From contig NZ_CAJPVI010000009.1 in assembly GCF_905397435.1 (NCBI RefSeq), forward strand, positions 1 to 64,000: a stretch of DNA of 64,000 nt. The letters run 5' to 3'. Origin of the DNA: Cupriavidus numazuensis. Its GTDB lineage: Bacteria; Pseudomonadota; Gammaproteobacteria; Burkholderiales; Burkholderiaceae. Below, in pieces: positions 53,722 to 62,603 of the stretch. Numbering within the stretch: the stretch's first letter is position 1; every line of letters begins with the position of its first letter. Under the pieces are notes generated by a model that was given only the letters and a program-made list of their open reading frames with translations, did not search any database and was not told the origin of the DNA. The position numbers and the translations under genes were made by a program.

Positions 53722-53749
53722 TGCAGGCCGGTACCCCCGCCGGGCTGCA
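53722..53749 (+). terminator. Hairpin after the parvulin gene
   Basis: TGCAGGCCGG and CCGGGCTGCA pair in nine of ten positions around an eight-base loop, three bases past the stop codon. No T-run follows. Its position just after the yciB-bolA-ppiC row suits an mRNA 3' end. Confidence 0.45.
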
Positions 53750-53769
53750 GACTAGAAGGAAGCAGCAGC

Positions 53770-54063
53770 GTGGAGCCACAGACCGGCTACTGGCAACTCT
53801 GGTATCTCTATTCCCGGGGCATGTGCTATTGCGCGCTTGCCTCGGCATCGCTTGACGGCGCCGCCCCCGGGTGGCGCACGCTCCACCACTACCTCCCCCT
53901 CCGTGACCGCTATGCGCCTGAGAAGATTCTTCGGGCGGTGGTGGCTTACAAGGAATCGCGCGGGGAGATTATTCCCCTTCAGGATTGTGATCCGCATCGG
54001 TTGTTGCGGTTTGCTTATGCGTCCTGGAGTTCGCGATTGATGGCGCCTATTGAGGGGGAATAG
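53770..54063 (+). CDS. Small hypothetical protein
   Basis: A 97-residue frame from a GTG at 53770 with AAGGA about nine bases upstream. I do not recognise it. The protein is rich in Trp, Tyr and Leu at the start (YWQLWYLYSRGMCYCALA) and has a basic middle (HHYLPLRDRYAPEKILRAVV); no signal peptide or membrane helix is certain. It lies between the parvulin gene and element B. It may be genuine because the ribosome site is good and the composition protein-like, but a chance frame is possible. Confidence 0.45.
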   Translation: MEPQTGYWQLWYLYSRGMCYCALASASLDGAAPGWRTLHHYLPLRDRYAPEKILRAVVAYKESRGEIIPLQDCDPHRLLRFAYASWSSRLMAPIEGE

Positions 54064-54132
54064 GGTCTTTGTTTATTGATTTTATGTCGTGCTTGGCGGG
54101 CGCCGCGGTTTCGCCGGCGTAGCCGGCGAGTC

Positions 54133-54155
54133 ACTTTTGTCCGAGCGACAAAAGT
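54133..54155. other. Left variable-stem hairpin of element B
   Basis: ACTTTTGTC pairs with GACAAAAGT around CGAGC; after one mismatch two further pairs follow (T54131-A54157 and G54130-C54158). Same core and loop as in element A, different outer stem. Confidence 0.88.
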
Positions 54156-54726
54156 AACCAAAAACGCGTTTTGGTTGCCCCAAAGGGGCGAATTTTTATC
54201 GTAGTGTGCCAAGGGTGTTGTACGGGTATGGGCTTCAGAGTGATTTACGCTGCCTGCCGCGTGGGGCACCACCGTGAGTGGGAATACAGCGCTGATTGAA
54301 CGAGCCCTGCAAGCGTTCGTGGCCCCTGCTACCAACGGCATCGCACAATCGCCTTCGGCTGCGCTACGCGCAGAGCCCTAGTCTGAGCGCGCAGGCCCAG
54401 GGCAAACCAGGCCCGGGTGAAGATGCCGCGCTTGCATGCGCGCGGAGATAGGAAATTGGGACTCGTGCGCCGGCGACGCTGATGAGCTTGCATCCAGACG
54501 ACGACGTGCGCGCAGCGCAGCCGAAGGCGTCCCACCGCTGAGGCTATTGAAACGCTGTACCCGAGTCCGTCTTGGGGATCGTCCAAACGCCGTGCCGCGC
54601 CAGGCACAGGTTCTGACTCACATGGCGTAGCAGGGTCGAACCACTGACCACCGTAGCAGGCGTCCAAAGCCGTTCGAATGACTGCCGCCGTGGAATTGAT
54701 GGCCAGCGGCAACGACGCGCTTTTTG

Positions 54727-54757
54727 GTTACTTTTTGTCGCTCGGACAAAAAGTGAC
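54727..54757. other. Right variable-stem hairpin of element B
   Basis: GTTACTTTTTGTC pairs with GACAAAAAGTGAC over 13 positions, one being a T-G wobble, around GCTCG. The T-tract is one base longer than in the other copies and the partner A-tract is longer too, so pairing is kept. Confidence 0.88.
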
Positions 54758-54904
54758 TCGCCGGCGTAGCCGGCGAAACAGCGCCGCCTGCCAAGAACGA
54801 TAACCCGGTCTCAACCAGAGCCCGCCGGCTACGCCGGCGAAACCGCGGCGCCTGCCAAGAACAAAGAGCAGGCCATCACCGACAAACCCGCCCCCAACCC
54901 ATCA

Positions 54905-57900
54905 TCACCCCACCCACTTCCGAGCATTCCGGAACATCCGCATCCACGGGCTAGCCCCGTCAGCGACCTGCTTCCAGGCATCCGGCGCCCAGCTCATGGT
55001 CGCAGACCGGAACACGCGTTCCGGATGCGGCATCAGCACGGTAAAGCGGCCATCGGTCGTCGTCACCGAGGTAATACCATCCGGCGAACCGTTCGGGTTC
55101 AAAGGATAAGTCTGCGTAACCACACCGTGGTTGTCCACGAACCGCAATGCCACATTCGCCTGCCCGATATCCCCCTGCTGCGAGAAATCAGCAAACCCTT
55201 CCCCATGCGCAACGACGATAGGAATGCGGCTGCCTTCCATGCCGGCAAAGAAAATCGACGGCGACTGCTGCACTTCCACCGTGACGTAACGCGCCTCGTA
55301 CTGCTCCGACTGGTTGCGCGTGAACTTCGGCCATGCACCGGCACCCGGGATGATCGGCGCGAGGTTGCTCATCATCTGGCAACCATTGCACACGCCCAGC
55401 GCGAAGGTGTCCTGGCGGTTGAAGAAGGCCGCGAACTGCTCTGCCATCTGCGCATTGAACAGGATGGTCTTGGCCCAGCCTTCACCCGCACCCAGCACGT
55501 CGCCGTAGCTGAAGCCGCCGCAGGCTACGAAGCCGGTGAAGTCAGCCAGATTGGCGCGGCCCGCGATCAGGTCGCTCATATGGACATCGTGCGTGTCAAA
55601 GCCAGCACGGTCCATGCTGTATGCCATCTCGATCTGCGAGTTGACGCCCTGCTCGCGCAGGATCGCCACGCGCGGACGGGCACCAGTTGCGATGAACGGA
55701 GCGGCGATGTCCTCGGCCACGTCGAACGTCAACACAGGGCTTATGCCGGGATCGGCAGCGTCGAGCAGACGATCGTATTCGCTGTCCGCGCACGCCGGGT
55801 TGTCGCGCAGGCGCGCAATACGCCAGCTCACCTCGCTCCAGTTGCGCTGCAGGTCGGTACGCGACGCGCCGAACACCTTCTTGGCATCGCGATAGATCTC
55901 GATCTGGTCGGTCGTGTTGGGCTTGCCCACCACATGGCTGCAGGCCGACAGGCCGGCTTCGCGCAGCACGGCGAACACCGTGTCGCGGTCCTGCATGCGC
56001 ACCTGCACCACCGCACCGAGCTCTTCCGAGAACAGCGCGCGCAGCGTCTGGTCGTTACGGCGTTCGGCAATCTGCTGGGCCCAGTTCTTGGCGTCGCCGA
56101 AGTCCTGTTCCTGCTGCGGATCCAGCGCCAGCATGTCGACGTTCAGCGAGATGCCGCAATGACCGGCAAACGCCATTTCCGCGAGCGTGGCGATGAAGCC
56201 ACCGTCGGAGCGATCGTGATAGGCCAGCAGCTTGCCTTCGCGGTTCAGGCGCTGGATCACGTTGAAGAAGTTCTTCAGGTCCTCGGCGCTGTCTACGTCC
56301 GGCGCGCTGTCGCCGACCTGCTGCGTGACCTGCGCCAGGATGCTGCCGCCCATGCGGTTCTTGCCGCGGCTCAGGTCGATGCCGATCAGCACCGTGTCGC
56401 CCGCGTCGGTACGCAGTTGCGGCGTCAGCGTGCGGTTCACATCGTCGACCGCGGCAAACGCAGAGATGATCAGCGACACCGGCGCCACCACTTCCTTGGC
56501 CACCCCTTCGTCCTGCCACTTGGTGCGCATCGACAGCGAATCCTTGCCTACCGGAATGCTGATGCCGAGTGCCGGGCACAGCTCCATGCCGACGGCATGG
56601 ACCGTGTCATACAGCTTCGCGTCCTCGCCTTCCACGCCGCACGCGGCCATCCAGTTGGCGGACAGCTTGACCTTGCCGAGGTCCGTGACCGGCGCCGCAG
56701 CCAGGTTGGTCAGCGCCTCGCCGATCGCCATGCGGCCCGAGGCCGGCGCGTTGATCACCGCCAGCGGGGTACGCTCGCCCATGGTCATCGCCTCGCCGGC
56801 GTTGCCCTTGTAGTCGAGCGTAGTCACGGCCACATCGGCCACCGGCACCTGCCACGGGCCGACCATCTGGTCGCGTGCGTTCATGCCGCCCACGGTACGG
56901 TCGCCGATGCTGATCAGGAACGACTTGTTGGCCACGGTCGGGTGGCGCAGCACGTCGCGCACGGCCTGGTCCAGCGCAATGCCCGTGACGTCCACGGCCG
57001 GCAGCGACTGCTCGACGCGCGTTACATCGCGGTGCATACGGGGCGGCTTGCCCAGCAGCACGTCCATCGGCATGTCGACCGTGTAGTGCTCCTTGAGCGC
57101 GGCGTCGACATGCGAATCGACCAGCTGCAGCTGCTTCTCTTCGGTGGCGATGCCGACCACGGCGAACGGCGAACGCTCGCGCTCGCACATGGCCTGGAAC
57201 TTCGGGAAGCTGTCCGGCGCGATGGCCAGCACGTAACGCTCCTGCGATTCATTGCACCAGATTTCGGCCGGCGACAGGCCCGATTCCTCGAGGTGCACCT
57301 TGCGCAGATCGAAGCGTGCGCCACGGCCTGCGCCGTCGACCACTTCAGGGAATGCATTGGAAATGCCACCCGCGCCGACATCGTGAATCGACAGGATCGG
57401 GTTCTCGTCGCCAAGCTGCCAGCAGGCGTTGATCACTTCCTGCGCACGGCGCTCCATTTCCGGGTTACCGCGCTGGACCGAGTCGAAATCCAGGTCGGCA
57501 GTGTTCGTGCCGGTCGCCATCGAGCTGGCGGCACCACCGCCCATGCCGATACGCATACCCGGACCGCCCAGCTGGATCAGCAGCGTGCCCGCCGGCAGTT
57601 CGTTCTTGTGCGTGTGCGAGGCATCGATGTTGCCGATGCCGCCCGCGATCATGATCGGCTTGTGGTAGCCGCGCACGGTGCCGCCGACGTTCTGCTCGTA
57701 GACGCGGAAGTAGCCGCCCAGGTTGGCGCGGCCGAATTCGTTGTTGAACGCGGCGCCGCCGAGCGGACCGTCGATCATGATCTGCAGCGGCGAGGCGATG
57801 CGGTCCGGCTTGCCGGTCACGCCGGGCTTGTCGTCGGGGTTGCGGTGCGCCACCGGCTGCGCGGCGTCGCGGTCGTTTTCCCACGACTCGACAGCCTCGG

Positions 57901-58951
57901 GCAGCATCAGGTTGGACACCGTGAAACCGGTCAGGCCAGCCTTCGGCTTGGCGCCGCGGCCCGTCGCGCCTTCGTCGCGGATTTCACCGCCGGCGCCAGT
58001 CGAGGCGCCCGGGAACGGCGAGATCGCGGTCGGGTGGTTGTGCGTCTCCACCTTCATCAGCGTGTGCGTCAGCGCTTCGTGGCGGCCGTACTTGTGCGCG
58101 TCGCCACGCGGGAACCAGCGCTCGGCCACGCCGCCTTCCATCACCGCCGAATTGTCCGAGTAGGCCACGATCGAGCCCTGCGGATTGAGCTGGTGCGTGT
58201 TGCGGATCATCGCGAACAGCGACTTGTCCTGCTGCACACCATCAATCGTCCACGTGGCGTTGAAGATCTTGTGGCGGCAGTGTTCGCTGTTGGCCTGCGC
58301 GAACATCATCAGTTCGACATCGGTCGGGTTGCGCTCGAGCTTGGCGTAGGCGTCGATCAGGTAGTCGATTTCGTCCTCGGACAGCGCCAGGCCCATCTCG
58401 ACGTTGGCAGCGGCCAGCGCGTCACGACCGCTGGAGATGTCGATGAAGCGCAGCGGCTTGGCCGGCAGTTCCTGGAACAGGCCGGCGGCGTCCTCGCGCG
58501 TGGCGACCACGGCTTCGGTCATGCGGTCGAACAGGTGCGCGGCGACGGCGGCGCGCGTGCCGGCGTCCAGCGACTTGCGCCCGCGCAGCAGGCCCTTCTT
58601 GCAGATTACGGTGATCTCGATGCCGCGCTCGATGCGGTGCACATGCGTGAGACCGCAGTTGTGCGCGATATCCGTCGCCTTGCTGGCCCACGGCGAAATC
58701 GTGCCGAAACGGGGAATCACGACAAAGCGGTCGCCCTCGGTCTGCTCGGCGAACGGGGCGCCATAGGTCAGCAGCGCGGCAATGCGGCTCTGGTCTTCAG
58801 TGGACAGCGCGGCGTCCGAATCCACGAAATGGAGGAACTGGCCGTGCACCGATTCGATATCGGTGTCGATCTGCCGCAGGGCGGTGAGCAGGCGTTGCTG
58901 GCGGAAGGCGGAAAGCGCCAAAGCGCCGGGGAAGCACGAAAAATGCGCCAT
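54905..58951 (-). CDS. purL: Phosphoribosylformylglycinamidine synthase, large single-chain type
   Basis: A 1348-residue enzyme of purine synthesis that turns FGAR, glutamine and ATP into FGAM. An N-terminal PurS-like region is followed by two tandem AIRS-like halves. Marks include [34 protein letters not shown], the glycine-rich [19 protein letters not shown] and [20 protein letters not shown]. The C-terminal glutaminase has its nucleophile in [11 protein letters not shown] at about residue 1188 and the HPE triad in [10 protein letters not shown]. Length matches the proteobacterial form. No clear ribosome site precedes the ATG. A 1316-codon open frame lies antisense to it by base composition only. 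Confidence 0.97.
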   Translation of the reverse strand: MAHFSCFPGALALSAFRQQRLLTALRQIDTDIESVHGQFLHFVDSDAALSTEDQSRIAALLTYGAPFAEQTEGDRFVVIPRFGTISPWASKATDIAHNCGLTHVHRIERGIEITVICKKGLLRGRKSLDAGTRAAVAAHLFDRMTEAVVATREDAAGLFQELPAKPLRFIDISSGRDALAAANVEMGLALSEDEIDYLIDAYAKLERNPTDVELMMFAQANSEHCRHKIFNATWTIDGVQQDKSLFAMIRNTHQLNPQGSIVAYSDNSAVMEGGVAERWFPRGDAHKYGRHEALTHTLMKVETHNHPTAISPFPGASTGAGGEIRDEGATGRGAKPKAGLTGFTVSNLMLPEAVESWENDRDAAQPVAHRNPDDKPGVTGKPDRIASPLQIMIDGPLGGAAFNNEFGRANLGGYFRVYEQNVGGTVRGYHKPIMIAGGIGNIDASHTHKNELPAGTLLIQLGGPGMRIGMGGGAASSMATGTNTADLDFDSVQRGNPEMERRAQEVINACWQLGDENPILSIHDVGAGGISNAFPEVVDGAGRGARFDLRKVHLEESGLSPAEIWCNESQERYVLAIAPDSFPKFQAMCERERSPFAVVGIATEEKQLQLVDSHVDAALKEHYTVDMPMDVLLGKPPRMHRDVTRVEQSLPAVDVTGIALDQAVRDVLRHPTVANKSFLISIGDRTVGGMNARDQMVGPWQVPVADVAVTTLDYKGNAGEAMTMGERTPLAVINAPASGRMAIGEALTNLAAAPVTDLGKVKLSANWMAACGVEGEDAKLYDTVHAVGMELCPALGISIPVGKDSLSMRTKWQDEGVAKEVVAPVSLIISAFAAVDDVNRTLTPQLRTDAGDTVLIGIDLSRGKNRMGGSILAQVTQQVGDSAPDVDSAEDLKNFFNVIQRLNREGKLLAYHDRSDGGFIATLAEMAFAGHCGISLNVDMLALDPQQEQDFGDAKNWAQQIAERRNDQTLRALFSEELGAVVQVRMQDRDTVFAVLREAGLSACSHVVGKPNTTDQIEIYRDAKKVFGASRTDLQRNWSEVSWRIARLRDNPACADSEYDRLLDAADPGISPVLTFDVAEDIAAPFIATGARPRVAILREQGVNSQIEMAYSMDRAGFDTHDVHMSDLIAGRANLADFTGFVACGGFSYGDVLGAGEGWAKTILFNAQMAEQFAAFFNRQDTFALGVCNGCQMMSNLAPIIPGAGAWPKFTRNQSEQYEARYVTVEVQQSPSIFFAGMEGSRIPIVVAHGEGFADFSQQGDIGQANVALRFVDNHGVVTQTYPLNPNGSPDGITSVTTTDGRFTVLMPHPERVFRSATMSWAPDAWKQVADGASPWMRMFRNARKWVG

Positions 58952-59152
58952 GATCGTAGCGGTCGGGAGGCGTAGGAGGTAGGGGCTGCTGCTTGCCGGC
59001 GCCGCTGCATGGGGCGCCGACCGGCGGGAAACCGCTATTGTACCTTGCCGGCACCCGGATTTTGCACTGCGCCATCAGGGCAATCCCGTGTTACGGCCTG
59101 CCGTGATAATGCTTATGCGGCACTTTTAGCGTTTGCACCCCGCTTCCGGCGG

Positions 59153-59758
59153 TCAGAGTGACGTAGCCGAGCGCGCCGCCTGTTCGTAGAGTCCCGTCAG
59201 CACGCGCAGCAGGCGCGCCAGTTCGCCGATCTCGGCATTTTCCTGGCTGCCTTCGGTGAAGTTGCTGGTCAGGCATTGCTCGCGGATTTCACGGTAGCGC
59301 GCGCAGGCTTCGGCGCCGGTTGGTGTGGTCGAATACGTGGCCTCCTTGCCGATGCGCTCGCCGGTCACGAGCCCCAGCCCTTGCAGTTTCTTGAGCGAAT
59401 ACGTGACGAGGTGGGTGTCCTCCACGTTCAGCACAAAGCAGATATCGGCCAGCCGCTTGGCGCGGCCGCGATGGTTGACATGGTGCACCACCAGCACATC
59501 GAGGAAAGTCAGGTCGCGCACGCCGGCCGCGCCCATGCAACGCACCACCCAGCGGCTGTAGGCGTTATACGCAGTGTTCAGGCCGAACTCGAACTCCGAA
59601 AGCTCGGGACTGCGCACCGACACCAGGTGCGACGACGACACGATGTTGGTGCCCGCGGCGCGCGACAGCGAGGTGACGGGACTGGTGGGGGCGGTGTCCG
59701 GCGCGGAGGCAAGATCCGACTCGGGGACCGGACCGGGCGCGGCGGGCTTGCGTGCCAT
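59153..59758 (-). CDS. MarR-like winged-helix regulator
   Basis: A 201-residue regulator with a disordered Ala/Pro/Ser-rich first 35 residues and then a winged-helix domain. RAKRLADICFVLNVEDTHLV with YSLKKLQGLGLVTGERIGKE is the recognition helix and wing, and YSTTPTGAEACARYREIREQ forms the dimer helix, resembling the PF13463 group. The effector is unknown. Divergent from the amidase gene, so it probably controls amidase and the downstream dctP gene. Confidence 0.85.
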   Translation of the reverse strand: MARKPAAPGPVPESDLASAPDTAPTSPVTSLSRAAGTNIVSSSHLVSVRSPELSEFEFGLNTAYNAYSRWVVRCMGAAGVRDLTFLDVLVVHHVNHRGRAKRLADICFVLNVEDTHLVTYSLKKLQGLGLVTGERIGKEATYSTTPTGAEACARYREIREQCLTSNFTEGSQENAEIGELARLLRVLTGLYEQAARSATSL

Positions 59759-59940
59759 GAGGAATACTCCTTGCTACCTTGTTCGGGGGCCGCCGGGTCT
59801 TGCCCATGTGCGGATCCCGCTAATTTTGGCTTGACAGTTTATCGGCAAATTATGAGCATGAGTGCCTGACAAGAACAGGCAGGGCTCGGACGGCGGCACG
59901 CCTGGAGCCAGTGCGCACCCTGCCCGCCTCCACGCCACCG
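59759..59940. promoter_or_regulatory. Divergent promoter region of the MarR-like regulator and the amidase gene
   Basis: A perfect TTGACA box lies at 59831-59836 in the amidase direction, in the only AT-rich patch of this 182-base spacer (AATTTTGGC before it, AAATTATGAG after it). No -10 box has the ideal spacing. Confidence 0.4.
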
Positions 59941-61296
59941 ATGCTTCCTGACCTCAACACACTGCATGCCCGTCTGCGCGAAGGCGCCGTAAGCCGCGCC
60001 GAGCTGATCGAAGCCGCTGCCGATGCAGCCTCCCAGCCGTGCGCCCAGGCAGTCTTCCTGCATAGCACGTTCGATACCGCCCTCCAGACCGCCCGCGCCG
60101 CCGACGCGGCGGGCCGTGTGGGCAAAGCGCTGCACCCTCTGGCCGGCTTGCCGGTTTCGGTCAAGGATCTCTTCGATGTGGCCGGCGAGGTCACGCGCGC
60201 AGCCTCCGCGGTGCGGCACGACGCTGCCCCGGCGACGGCCGACGCCACCGTGGTCGCACGCCTGCGCCAGGCCGGTGCGGCCCTGGTCGGGCGCACCAAC
60301 ATGACCGAGTTCGCCTTCTCGGGCGTGGGCATCAATCCCCATTTCGGCACGCCGGTGAACCCGGCAAGCGCCGATGGTATCGCCCGCATCCCCGGAGGAT
60401 CGTCGTCGGGTGCGGCCGTTTCGGTGGCACTCGGGCTGGCGGTCGCGGCGCTCGGCAGCGACACAGGCGGATCGATCCGAATTCCCGCAGCGCTGTGCGG
60501 CCTGACCGGGTTCAAACCGACCACGCGCCGCGTACCGCTGACCGGCGCCTTTCCATTGTCCTACACGCTGGACACCGCCTGTGCGATGGCTCGCACGGTC
60601 AATGACTGCCTGCTGGTGGACAGTGTGATTGCCGACAACGCGCTGGTGCCAAGCGCTCCCGCCCCCGCGGCGCTTCGCCTGGCCATCCCGCGCCAGGTGC
60701 TGCTGGACGACCTCGACCCCGTGGTCGCTCGCGCGTTCGACCGTGCGCTGGGCCGATTGTCGGCCGCCGGCGTGCAACTGGAGCACACCGACCTGCCTGA
60801 ACTGGCCGAACTCCCGGGCCTGAACGCCGCAGGCGGCTTCAGCGCGGCCGAGGCCTTTTCCATCCATCGCCACACACTCGCCACGCGGCGCGACATGTAC
60901 GACCCGCGCGTTGCCATGCGCATTGACCGCGGCGCGGCCATGGGCGCTGCGGACTACGTCGATCTGGCCCGCGCGCGCATCGACTGGATTGCACGCGTGG
61001 AAGCCCGCCTCGCGCGCTTCGATGCCGTCCTCTGCCCGACGGTGCCGATGGTCGCTCCCGCCATTGAACCGCTGCGCGCAGACGACGATTTGTTCCTCCG
61101 CACCAACGCGCTGCTGCTTCGCAATACCTCGGCCTTCAACTTCCTCGACGGCTGCTCGATCTCGCTGCCTTGCCATGCACCCGACGAACTGCCGGTGGGG
61201 TTGATGCTGTCCCATGGCCCCATGCGTGATGCGCAATTGATCGGCACGGCCCTTGCCTTGGAAAGCATCGTGCAGCCTTCCGTGCGCGACGAATAA
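59941..61296 (+). CDS. Amidase (GatA/amidase signature family)
   Basis: A 451-residue amide hydrolase. The Ser-cisSer-Lys triad is readable: Lys in GLPVSVKDLFDV, cis-Ser in GSDTGGSIRIPAALCG and the nucleophile region ARIPGGSSSGAAVSVALG. It hydrolyses an unknown amide and is not part of a GatCAB set here. The start may be the GTG at 59911 or the ATG at 59941; I prefer the ATG, which gives the common MLPDLNTLHARL start. dctP follows 140 bases later. Confidence 0.92.
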   Translation: MLPDLNTLHARLREGAVSRAELIEAAADAASQPCAQAVFLHSTFDTALQTARAADAAGRVGKALHPLAGLPVSVKDLFDVAGEVTRAASAVRHDAAPATADATVVARLRQAGAALVGRTNMTEFAFSGVGINPHFGTPVNPASADGIARIPGGSSSGAAVSVALGLAVAALGSDTGGSIRIPAALCGLTGFKPTTRRVPLTGAFPLSYTLDTACAMARTVNDCLLVDSVIADNALVPSAPAPAALRLAIPRQVLLDDLDPVVARAFDRALGRLSAAGVQLEHTDLPELAELPGLNAAGGFSAAEAFSIHRHTLATRRDMYDPRVAMRIDRGAAMGAADYVDLARARIDWIARVEARLARFDAVLCPTVPMVAPAIEPLRADDDLFLRTNALLLRNTSAFNFLDGCSISLPCHAPDELPVGLMLSHGPMRDAQLIGTALALESIVQPSVRDE

Positions 61297-61370
61297 GCCA
61301 GCCGCCGCGCCAGTGATCTTGCGCCGGCCTCTGGCCACCCTTGCATGGGAGGCCAGGCCGGCACCAGGTA

Positions 61371-61395
61371 GTACACCAGCTGTACCCAGCTGTAC
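61371..61395. promoter_or_regulatory. Phased GTAC repeats upstream of dctP
   Basis: GTAC occurs at 61371, 61382 and 61392, spaced by about one helical turn, and CAGCTGTAC is directly repeated at 61377-61385 and 61387-61395. A six-bp hairpin (61400-61417) follows before the start codon. This may be a regulator site in the amidase-dctP gap. Confidence 0.35.
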
Positions 61396-61436
61396 AACAC
61401 GCGCCGCCGAAGGCGCGCACACCGGGAGAGATCGAG

Positions 61437-62402
61437 ATGCGAGCGAAGGCATTCGTTGCGGCCGGCCTGGCGCTGGCCGCCATGGCGGCACAGGCGGACA
61501 CCAGGTGGGACCTGCCCACCGGCTACCCGGCCGGCAACCTGCATACCGAAAACCTGCAGCAGATGGCCAACGATGTGGAAAAGGCCACCGGCGGCAAGCT
61601 CAGGATCGTGCTGCACCCGAACGGATCGCTGCTCAAGGCCAACGAGATCAAGCGTGGCGTGCAGACCGGCCAGGTGCAGATGGGCGAAGTGCTGATGTCC
61701 ACGCTGGCCAACGAGAACCCGGTGTTCGGGGTCGACGCCGTGCCGTTCCTGGCCACCAGCTACACCGATGCGTACAAGTTGTGGGAAGCCTCGCGCCCGG
61801 TCACCGAGAAGCTGCTCGACAAGCAAGGCATGAAGCTGCTGTACGCGGTGGCCTGGCCGCCGCAGGGCATCTACGCCAACAAGCCGCTGAACTCGGCCGC
61901 GGACATGAAGGGCCTGAAGTGGCGCGCCTACAATCCGGCCACCTCGCGCATCGCTGAACTGGTCGGTGCACAGCCTGTCACGATCCAGGCGGCCGACCTC
62001 GCCCAGGCCTTGGCGACCGGCACCGTCAATTCCTTCATGTCGTCGGGCGCCACCGGCGTCGACACCAAGGTGTGGGAAAGCGTGAAGTACTTCTACACCG
62101 TGGATGCCTGGTTGCCCAAGAACATGCTGGTGGTCAGCAAGAAGGCTTTAGCGGCGCTCGACAAGCCGACCCAGGATGCCCTGCTCAAGGCCGTGGCAGA
62201 CGCCGAGAAGCGCGGCTGGCAGGTGTCCGAGCAGAAAACGCGAGATTACCTGTCGACGCTCTCGCGCAACGGCATGACGGTGCAGCCGCCTTCGGCGCAG
62301 TTGCGCACCGACATGCAGAAGGTTGGCCAGGCCATGGTGGCCGATTGGGCAAAGCGTGCCGGCGACGACGGCAAGGCCATCCTGGACGCCTACCAGAAGT
62401 AG
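61437..62402 (+). CDS. dctP: TRAP transporter periplasmic receptor (DctP family)
   Basis: A 321-residue solute receptor. Signal peptide AFVAAGLALAAMAAQA, then RWDLPTGYPAGNLHTENLQQ. GVQTGQVQMGEVLMSTLANE and LKGLKWRAYNP-like KGLKWRAYNPATSR include the conserved arginine that salt-bridges an organic-acid ligand. A DctQ and DctM pair should follow but does not; only a possible dctM tail is seen at 62471. GGGAGAG lies upstream of the ATG. Its place behind the amidase suggests uptake of the amide or the acid released from it. Confidence 0.88.
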   Translation: MRAKAFVAAGLALAAMAAQADTRWDLPTGYPAGNLHTENLQQMANDVEKATGGKLRIVLHPNGSLLKANEIKRGVQTGQVQMGEVLMSTLANENPVFGVDAVPFLATSYTDAYKLWEASRPVTEKLLDKQGMKLLYAVAWPPQGIYANKPLNSAADMKGLKWRAYNPATSRIAELVGAQPVTIQAADLAQALATGTVNSFMSSGATGVDTKVWESVKYFYTVDAWLPKNMLVVSKKALAALDKPTQDALLKAVADAEKRGWQVSEQKTRDYLSTLSRNGMTVQPPSAQLRTDMQKVGQAMVADWAKRAGDDGKAILDAYQK

Positions 62403-62470
62403 GCCGCAGCGCGCCCGGGCGAAGGCGCGCGCCTTGGCTTCCGTCCACCGCTGGCAACCCACTCTTCGAC

Positions 62471-62539
62471 ATGGAAACGATCTGGCCGGACCTCGTGACC
62501 TGGCTGCCCGACGCAGTCATGCAGAAGGAACTCAAGTAA
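62471..62539 (+). pseudogene. Possible 3' remnant of a TRAP large-permease gene (dctM)
   Basis: A 22-codon frame ending PDLVTWLPDAVMQKELK. The P-x-LVTWLP-x-x-V pattern resembles the extreme C-terminus of DctM-type TRAP permeases, which usually end in a helix followed by such a sequence. Being just after dctP, it could be what is left after a deletion of dctQ and most of dctM. The match is short and from memory, so it is weak. Confidence 0.3.
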
Positions 62540-62603
62540 GCAAAGCCACGCGAGCCCGTCGGTCAGATGCATCGATCATCTGCCCGGGACGATCTGAAAC
62601 CGC

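Larger units (their letters stand above)
54111..54839. repeat. Noncoding inverted-repeat element, copy B
   Basis: Fills most of the gene-free stretch 54064-54904. It is related to the element at 25991-26766 in opposite orientation. Ends carry TCGCCGGCGTAGCCGGCGA palindromes (54111-54129 and 54758-54776, plus an outer one at 54823-54839) and variable-stem hairpins just inside. CGCCTTCGGCTGCGCT (54350-54365) is inverted perfectly at 54514-54529. An inner 243-base part is about 90% identical to copy A, while the part near 54160-54340 has diverged. It sits between the small gene at 53770 and purL, again at converging 3' ends. Confidence 0.9.

Noticed and set aside
55025-58975. A 1316-codon open frame antisense to purL
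   Set aside because: It is in register with the purL codons on the other strand, has Arg/His/Ala-rich composition without any domain, and arises from high G+C at third positions. The same holds for the 836-codon frame at 38071-40581 antisense to the FadB-type gene.
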